Shown one piece after another: positions 63,247 to 64,000 of a stretch of 64,000 nt of DNA (its first letter is position 1; each line of letters begins with the position of its first letter). The notes beneath the pieces are model-generated. The model saw nothing but the letters and a program-made list of their open reading frames with translations, had not been told where the DNA came from and made no database searches. Made by a program: the position numbers and the translations under genes. Source of the stretch: Allokutzneria sp. A3M-2-11 16 (GTDB taxonomy: Bacteria > Actinomycetota > Actinomycetes > Mycobacteriales > Pseudonocardiaceae); contig NZ_JANAVO010000003.1 in NCBI RefSeq assembly GCF_024213555.1, positions 434,001 to 498,000 on the forward strand. The letters run 5' to 3'.

Positions 63247-63855
63247 ATGCCACGACCCCGTTCCCTCACCCCAGAGCAGATCGCGACCGCCGCGCTGGCC
63301 GTGCTCGACCGCGACGGGCTCGACGGCCTGTCCATGCGCACGGTCGCCCAGGAGCTGGGCGTCGGCACGATGTCGCTCTACCGCTACGTCAGCGACCGCG
63401 GTCAGGTCGAAGAGCTCGTGGTCGACCTCGTGCTCCAAGCCGTCGACCCGGCCATTCCCCGTGGTACACCGGGAAAACGCCTCAGCGCGCTCGCCGATCG
63501 CGTGCGGGTCGTGGTGTCCGGGCACCCGGCGGTCGTGCCGCTGCTGCTGACCTACCGGCACCGCTCGCCCAGCTCGCTCCGCTGGGGCGAGGCGATGCTG
63601 ACCGTGCTCACCGACGCGGGGCTGACCGGCAAGCGCCGGGTGATCGCGTTCCGCGCCGTCCTCGGCTACGTCTTCGGCGCGCTCCAGGTCGCGCACTTCG
63701 GCCCGCTGTCCGGTCCCGGTACCGCCGCGCTGGCGGAGCTGCCGCCCGAAGAGTTCCCGATCCTGTCCGAGACCGCGGCGCGGGCGCGGGGCATCACGCC
63801 CGAGGAGGAGTTCCGGAAGGGCTTCGAGATCGTGCTGCGCGGGCTCGGCCTCTAG
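63247..63855 (+). CDS. TetR-family transcriptional regulator
   Basis: A 202-residue TetR regulator with the HTH GLSMRTVAQELGVGTMSLYRYVSDRGQVEEL near residues 33-60 and a C-terminal domain of the TetR_C type (VIAFRAVLGYVFGALQVAHF). ATG 63247 gives MPRPRSLTPEQIATAAL; the frame is open upstream without homology. Divergent from the peroxiredoxin-like gene. Its stop overlaps that of the partial LysR gene by four bases, tail to tail. Confidence 0.9.
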   Translation: MPRPRSLTPEQIATAALAVLDRDGLDGLSMRTVAQELGVGTMSLYRYVSDRGQVEELVVDLVLQAVDPAIPRGTPGKRLSALADRVRVVVSGHPAVVPLLLTYRHRSPSSLRWGEAMLTVLTDAGLTGKRRVIAFRAVLGYVFGALQVAHFGPLSGPGTAALAELPPEEFPILSETAARARGITPEEEFRKGFEIVLRGLGL

Positions 63856-64000
63856 CTGAAGCTCGCGCGGTCGGCGGGCGGGACCCAGTGCCGCGCCGGG
63901 TCCAGCGGCGTGAAGTTCTCCTCCACGTGCCGCACGAGCCGGGACAGCGCCGGGTGCGGGTGGTGCCGGTTGACCAGCAGGGACCACGGATAGACCGGAA
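63852..64000 (-). CDS. LysR-family regulator, C-terminal end (rest outside window)
   Basis: The minus strand from the window edge encodes PVYPWSLLVNRHHPHPALSR then LVRHVEENFTPLDPARHWV and ends ADRASFS with TAG at 63852-63854. The YPWSLL-W/V-N/R ... HPAL pattern is the usual C-terminus of a LysR effector domain. Only about 48 residues are visible, so target and ligand cannot be judged. Confidence 0.6.
   Translation of the reverse strand, partial: PVYPWSLLVNRHHPHPALSRLVRHVEENFTPLDPARHWVPPADRASFS

Overview
The window is 64 kb of high-GC chromosomal DNA from an actinomycete, most likely a member of the Pseudonocardiales. This rests on the very GC-rich third codon positions, many GTG/TTG starts and 4-base GTGA/ATGA gene overlaps, and on actinobacterial markers: WhiA, RbpA, OpcA, a KstR2-type repressor, CGNR and SARP-type regulators. 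The gene order uvrC-rapZ-yvcK-whiA, gap-pgk-tpiA-secG-rbpA and tkt-tal-pgi-zwf-opcA beside ctaB is a conserved actinobacterial core. The genus is not determinable from this sequence alone. I saw no rRNA, tRNA, CRISPR array, prophage or transposase gene.

Region 1 (1-10 kb) is core: a 3'-damaged aldo/keto reductase, a Rieske lipoprotein, the uvrC-rapZ-yvcK-whiA operon, the glycolytic gap-pgk-tpiA operon, secG and rbpA. Region 2 (10-13.4 kb) holds a secreted phosphodiesterase, a membrane protein, a HTH-TM-Ig-like protein and a GT87-type mannosyltransferase. Region 3 (13.4-29.8 kb) is the pentose-phosphate operon, read on the minus strand from tkt (tkt-tal-pgi-zwf-opcA) with ctaB divergent. It is interrupted: pgl lies about 7 kb from opcA and is translationally coupled to a LysR gene. 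The intervening segment carries a racemase, a membrane protein, a polymorphic toxin/immunity operon and an exported molybdenum hydroxylase.

Region 4 (29.8-43.6 kb) is accessory and regulatory: an orphan Imm1-type immunity gene, an array of small palindromes, an imine-reductase-like enzyme, a 974-residue SARP/NB-ARC/TPR regulator, a PAS-GGDEF-EAL protein with a degenerate EAL domain, a KstR2 homologue, an acyltransferase, a MocR/EamA pair and a cold-shock gene. Region 5 (43.6-50.6 kb) has three tandem, overlapping, paralogous sensor histidine kinases without a response regulator, then an alpha/beta hydrolase. Region 6 (50.4-56.4 kb) has an EamA/CGNR pair, a SelA-like PLP enzyme, an aldo/keto reductase, a DddA-like (SCP1.201) deaminase toxin with its Imm1 immunity gene, and TerC. 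Region 7 (56.4-64 kb) contains an arabinose-type LacI regulator followed by fossils of araD and araA, a few secreted proteins, an MFS/TetR pair, a peroxiredoxin-like protein and two more regulators.

Three points deserve most attention. First, the nuclease toxin at 17 kb, the deaminase toxin at 54 kb and a stand-alone 84-residue protein share an N-terminal helical domain, which looks like a common delivery or adaptor module. Second, three families of inverted-repeat elements (A, B and C) recur in the window and nearly always touch gene 3' ends. Third, the L-arabinose operon is decaying next to one of these repeats. All functional names are inferred from motifs read by eye; no database search was run.
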